A program made the translations under genes and the position numbers. Source: Rugamonas aquatica (lineage in GTDB: Bacteria; Pseudomonadota; Gammaproteobacteria; Burkholderiales; Burkholderiaceae_D). From it: a stretch of DNA of 64,000 bases. Numbering within the stretch: the first letter of the stretch is position 1; every line of letters begins with the position of its first letter. Positions 61,287-64,000 of the stretch are shown here, piece after piece. The notes beneath the pieces are model-generated. The model was not told the origin of the DNA and did not search any database. It saw only the letters and a list, made by a program, of their open reading frames with translations. The stretch is taken from positions 124,001 through 188,000 of the forward strand of contig NZ_WHUG01000001.1 of the NCBI RefSeq assembly GCF_009380215.1, written 5' to 3'.

Positions 61287-61736
61287 ATGAGCAAGACTTT
61301 GAGTTATGGTCAACCGGTCACGCTGGCCGCCGCGAAGCACATCGCGGCGGCGGCGGAGAGCGTGGCCCACGAACGCGGTTTGAAACTGGTGGTGACGGTG
61401 CTGGACAGTGCCGCGCAGATCGTGCTGGTGCACAGGATGGAGCATGCCAACTACGGCAGCGTGGCGTTTGCCTTCGAGAAGGCCAGGACGGCGGTCAACT
61501 TCAAGCGGCCGTCCAAGTTTTTCGAGGACATGATCGCCGACGGCGGCAGCGGCTTGCGGATGCTGGGCAACGCCCACGTCAGCCCGCTGGAGGGCGGGGT
61601 GCCCATCGTGGTGGGCGACGCGGTGCTGGGCAGTATCGGCGTTTCCGGCGCCACCTCGGCCGAGGACGGCGAGCTGGCCAATCTGGCGCTGGGCGCCTTC
61701 CTGGCGTGGGCCAAGGAGAGGGAGGGCAACAAATAG
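61287..61736 (+). CDS. GlcG/HbpS-family protein
   Basis: This 149-residue protein has the family pattern LTLAAAKHIAAAAESVAHERGLKLVVTVLDSAAQIVLVHRMEHA, ... SPLEGGVPIVVGDAVLGSIGVSGATSAEDGELANLAL. HbpS relatives bind heme; others (GlcG) have undefined roles. AGGAAG precedes the ATG, ten bases after the monooxygenase stop, so it is the last gene of the biosynthetic operon. Its role there is unknown; heme or iron release, or an auxiliary in the pathway, are possible. Confidence 0.88.
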   Translation: MSKTLSYGQPVTLAAAKHIAAAAESVAHERGLKLVVTVLDSAAQIVLVHRMEHANYGSVAFAFEKARTAVNFKRPSKFFEDMIADGGSGLRMLGNAHVSPLEGGVPIVVGDAVLGSIGVSGATSAEDGELANLALGAFLAWAKEREGNK

Positions 61737-61898
61737 CGGTGTTTATCGCCGTGTTTACTAAAGCCGCCTAAACGTGGCCTTGTTTTGGTGCTTTCTGAAA
61801 AACTGATTTTTCCCGATGGTATAAATGCACTGCCAAAAAACGCAGCAACATCGTTTTGGAGGCAGAAAAATATAAGCAGAATACCAAAGGGAGATCAC

Positions 61899-64000
61899 AT
61901 GCAAGAGCAGCACATTTATCCTGGCTGTCGGCCGCACAGTACCCGGCTGACCGCCATCGCCTTCGCCGTTGCCACGCTGGCATTGGGCGCGACAGCTCAT
62001 GCGCAGGAGCAGGCCGCAGCGCCGGCGATGCAGAGCGTCACGGTCGCGGGCATCCGCGCGTCGATGGCGGAATCGTTGAACCAGAAACGCCGCGCCGATT
62101 CCTTCGTCGAGGTGATTACCTCCGAAGACATCGGCAAGATGCCGGACAAGAACGTCGCCGATTCGCTGCAGCGCGTGGCCGGCGTGTCGGTGGCGACCGC
62201 CGGCGGCACCGAGGGCGGCTTCGGCGAGAACGACCGCGTCAGCCTGCGCGCGACGCCGTCCAATATGACCTTGACGACCTTGAACGGCCATACCGTTTCG
62301 TCGGGCGACTGGTTCAACCAGAACATCAACAGCGGCGGGCGCAGCGTCAGCTACTCGCTGTTCCCGGCCGAGATGATAGGCCAGGTGGTGGTGCACAAGA
62401 GCTCGCAGGCCGACCTGATCGAAGGCGGCGCGGCCGGCACGGTCGATATCGAAACCCGCAAGCCGCTGAGCTTCAAGCAGAAGCTCACCGCCATCGGCAC
62501 GGCCGAAGCCGTCTACGGCACGGGCGCCGGGAAGTTCGATCCGCAGGTGAGCGCCCTGGTCAACTGGAAGAACGACAGCAACACCGTCGGCATCCTGGCG
62601 CAAGCCTTCGAGCAGAAGCAATCGCTGCGCCGCTTCGGTCAGGAGTTCCTGTGGTGGGACAAGGTCGAGAATATCGATTCGGCCGCCTTGCTGGCCGCCC
62701 ATCCCGACCTGCGCGGCAAATACCTGTCGCTGCTGACCGGCTCGGCCCTGTTCCAGCAGAAACGCGAGCGCCAGGGCGGCAGCCTGGATGTGCAGGTCAA
62801 GGTGTCGCAGGACTTTGGCTTCGACATTTCGGGCTTCTACTCGCGCATGAATGCGCGCAATTCCAACGCCAACTACATGCACGCGCCGGTCGATACCATC
62901 GGCGGCGGGGCGCTGCCGTCGGCCTACACGATCAGCGGCGACACCGTTACCTCGATCACCTTCCCGGCCGTGTGCTCGGCGCAGAACTGTTCGAAAGCGG
63001 TGTCGTCGGCGCAGCACATCATTGCGCGTCCGTCGTCGTATAGCGATTCCGGCTATGTCAACCTGGACTGGAACTATCGCGCCAGCGATGCGCTCAGCTT
63101 CAAGGGCAAGTTCGGCAAGACCGAGGGCACGGGCTTCTCGCCGGATATCGCCTATGCCGCCAACCAGGCGTATTCGGGCAGCGGCTACACGCTGCACGGC
63201 ATCGACGCGCCGGCCTCGATCTGGGTCGACAACGCCAAGACCTACACGCCACGCACGGTGGAGCCGGTCGGCGGCTGGGCCTTCGAAACCAGCGCCACCG
63301 ACAAGGAAACCTATGGCCAGGTGGACGGCAGTTATGTCACGCCGTGGACCACGCTGCCCAATCTGCGCTTCGGCGTGCGCGCGGCCGACCACAACCGCAT
63401 CCACGAAGGCCGCTCGGGCGATGTGTCCGACGCCGGCAAGACGGTGGCCAACAATCCGGGCGGCCTGACCAGCTACCCATCCAGCCCGCTCTCCAATGTG
63501 CTCGATGGTCCGTGGACGTTCGCGCCCGATGCGGTGGCGGCATGGGGCGACAAATATGTCACCTACCGCAAGACCTACAACGGCCAGTTCGTCATCAGCG
63601 AGAAATCCAAGGCCGCGTATCTGATGGGCGACCTGAATTTCGAGAGCGTGCAGGGCAATGTCGGCGTGCGCTATGTCCGCACCGATGTCGAGGTGGCCAA
63701 CCGTTCGCCGGAAGCCGTGTGGGATCCGGTTCGTACCAACAACCGCTACGGCAACTTCCTGCCGAGCCTGAATCTGCGGCGCGAGCTGGGGCCGGACCTG
63801 ACCTTGCGCGCCTCGGCCAGCCGCACGCTGGCGCGTCCCGACATCGGCACGCTGGGCAATATCGATCTGAACGATCTGACGCTGAACGGCAGCGGCGGCA
63901 ACCCGAACCTCAAGCCCATCATGTCGAACAACTTCGACCTGGGCTTGGAGTGGTACTTCAAGCCGCGTTCGATGGTGTCGGTGGGACTGTACAAGATGCA
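61899..64000 (+). CDS. TonB-dependent receptor, TIGR01782 type (partial)
   Basis: This frame is open to the window edge (about 700 residues visible). The ATG is preceded by AAAGGGAG. A signal peptide ends ATAHAQEQ, followed by the plug motif ITSEDIGKMPDKNVADSLQRVAGVSV, typical of TIGR01782 receptors, and SLFPAEMIGQVVVHKSSQADLIEGGAAGTVDIETRKPL. The barrel begins soon after and includes SASRTLARPDIGTL. This receptor class is usually linked to carbohydrate uptake and differs from the FyuA-like receptor of the siderophore operon. It has its own 160-bp upstream region, so it probably belongs to the next locus. Confidence 0.9.
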   Translation, partial: MQEQHIYPGCRPHSTRLTAIAFAVATLALGATAHAQEQAAAPAMQSVTVAGIRASMAESLNQKRRADSFVEVITSEDIGKMPDKNVADSLQRVAGVSVATAGGTEGGFGENDRVSLRATPSNMTLTTLNGHTVSSGDWFNQNINSGGRSVSYSLFPAEMIGQVVVHKSSQADLIEGGAAGTVDIETRKPLSFKQKLTAIGTAEAVYGTGAGKFDPQVSALVNWKNDSNTVGILAQAFEQKQSLRRFGQEFLWWDKVENIDSAALLAAHPDLRGKYLSLLTGSALFQQKRERQGGSLDVQVKVSQDFGFDISGFYSRMNARNSNANYMHAPVDTIGGGALPSAYTISGDTVTSITFPAVCSAQNCSKAVSSAQHIIARPSSYSDSGYVNLDWNYRASDALSFKGKFGKTEGTGFSPDIAYAANQAYSGSGYTLHGIDAPASIWVDNAKTYTPRTVEPVGGWAFETSATDKETYGQVDGSYVTPWTTLPNLRFGVRAADHNRIHEGRSGDVSDAGKTVANNPGGLTSYPSSPLSNVLDGPWTFAPDAVAAWGDKYVTYRKTYNGQFVISEKSKAAYLMGDLNFESVQGNVGVRYVRTDVEVANRSPEAVWDPVRTNNRYGNFLPSLNLRRELGPDLTLRASASRTLARPDIGTLGNIDLNDLTLNGSGGNPNLKPIMSNNFDLGLEWYFKPRSMVSVGLYKM

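Noticed and set aside
61856..63043. Open frame starting just before the last TonB receptor
   Set aside because: It is in a different frame from the receptor and its product is Arg/Gly-rich. The real gene starts at 61899 and runs off the window.

Overview
The window is GC-rich and looks like a betaproteobacterial chromosome, most likely Oxalobacteraceae (Massilia, Duganella or a relative). Evidence for this is the smpB-ratA-rnfH block, adjacent guaB-guaA, several exosortase-sorted PEP-CTERM proteins, the TIGR03118 and TIGR02001 families, and strong GC bias at third codon positions. Genus-level placement is inference. I found no rRNA, tRNA, CRISPR array, insertion sequence or integrase.

Layout. 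1-9.7 kb: an NfeD/SPFH membrane pair, a coupled pair of SGNH-like proteins, a DUF4259 gene, two secreted proteins, and a four-gene operon in which every junction overlaps by 4 nt (ECF sigma factor, anti-sigma factor, subtilisin-like protease, outer-membrane protein). 10.0-12.4 kb: one AT-rich gene of foreign composition encoding a nuclease-NACHT protein, a probable anti-phage defence gene. 12.7-18.4 kb: sirtuin, a FlgO-type lipoprotein pair, smpB/ratA/rnfH, a lipase-like protein and a solute-binding protein. 18.4-24.2 kb: a LacI-regulated glycoside hydrolase operon (GH94-like then GH3) with two matching operators. 24.3-28.7 kb: a DUF4124 protein, a secreted metalloprotease coupled to an unusual protein with an internal PEP-CTERM signal, and another PEP-CTERM protein behind a G10 tract. 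28.8-33.3 kb: guaBA, a small unknown protein, a truncated hemoglobin and a small phosphatase. 33.3-43.1 kb: a LemA pair, two flavin oxidases, a COG4705 membrane protein, and a PAP2/two-component operon.

43.2-61.7 kb is a siderophore-type biosynthesis and transport locus. Two operons diverge from a region with a good Fur-box candidate. The rightward operon encodes an AraC regulator, an aminotransferase, a MoeZ-like E1/rhodanese, a JAMM peptidase, a ThiS-like sulfur carrier, tryptophan 2,3-dioxygenase, kynurenine 3-monooxygenase and a GlcG/HbpS protein. The leftward operon encodes a 1545-residue CoA-transferase/AMP-ligase/methyltransferase fusion, two ABC exporter-fold half transporters, a TonB receptor and an MFS permease. 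Gene content matches the known thioquinolobactin (qbs) logic: tryptophan to 3-hydroxykynurenine to xanthurenic acid, then O-methylation and carboxyl activation, then conversion to a thiocarboxylate. The transport half resembles the yersiniabactin system (FyuA/YbtPQ/YbtX). Departures from the known pathway are the giant fusion, a sulfur carrier that already ends in Gly-Gly despite a neighbouring JAMM peptidase, and the lack of a formylkynurenine formamidase in the window. The window ends inside a separate TonB receptor of the TIGR01782 type.

The three most promising leads are this siderophore-like cluster, the nuclease-NACHT gene, and the sigma/anti-sigma/protease operon, in which the anti-sigma factor carries a domain resembling a subtilisin propeptide.
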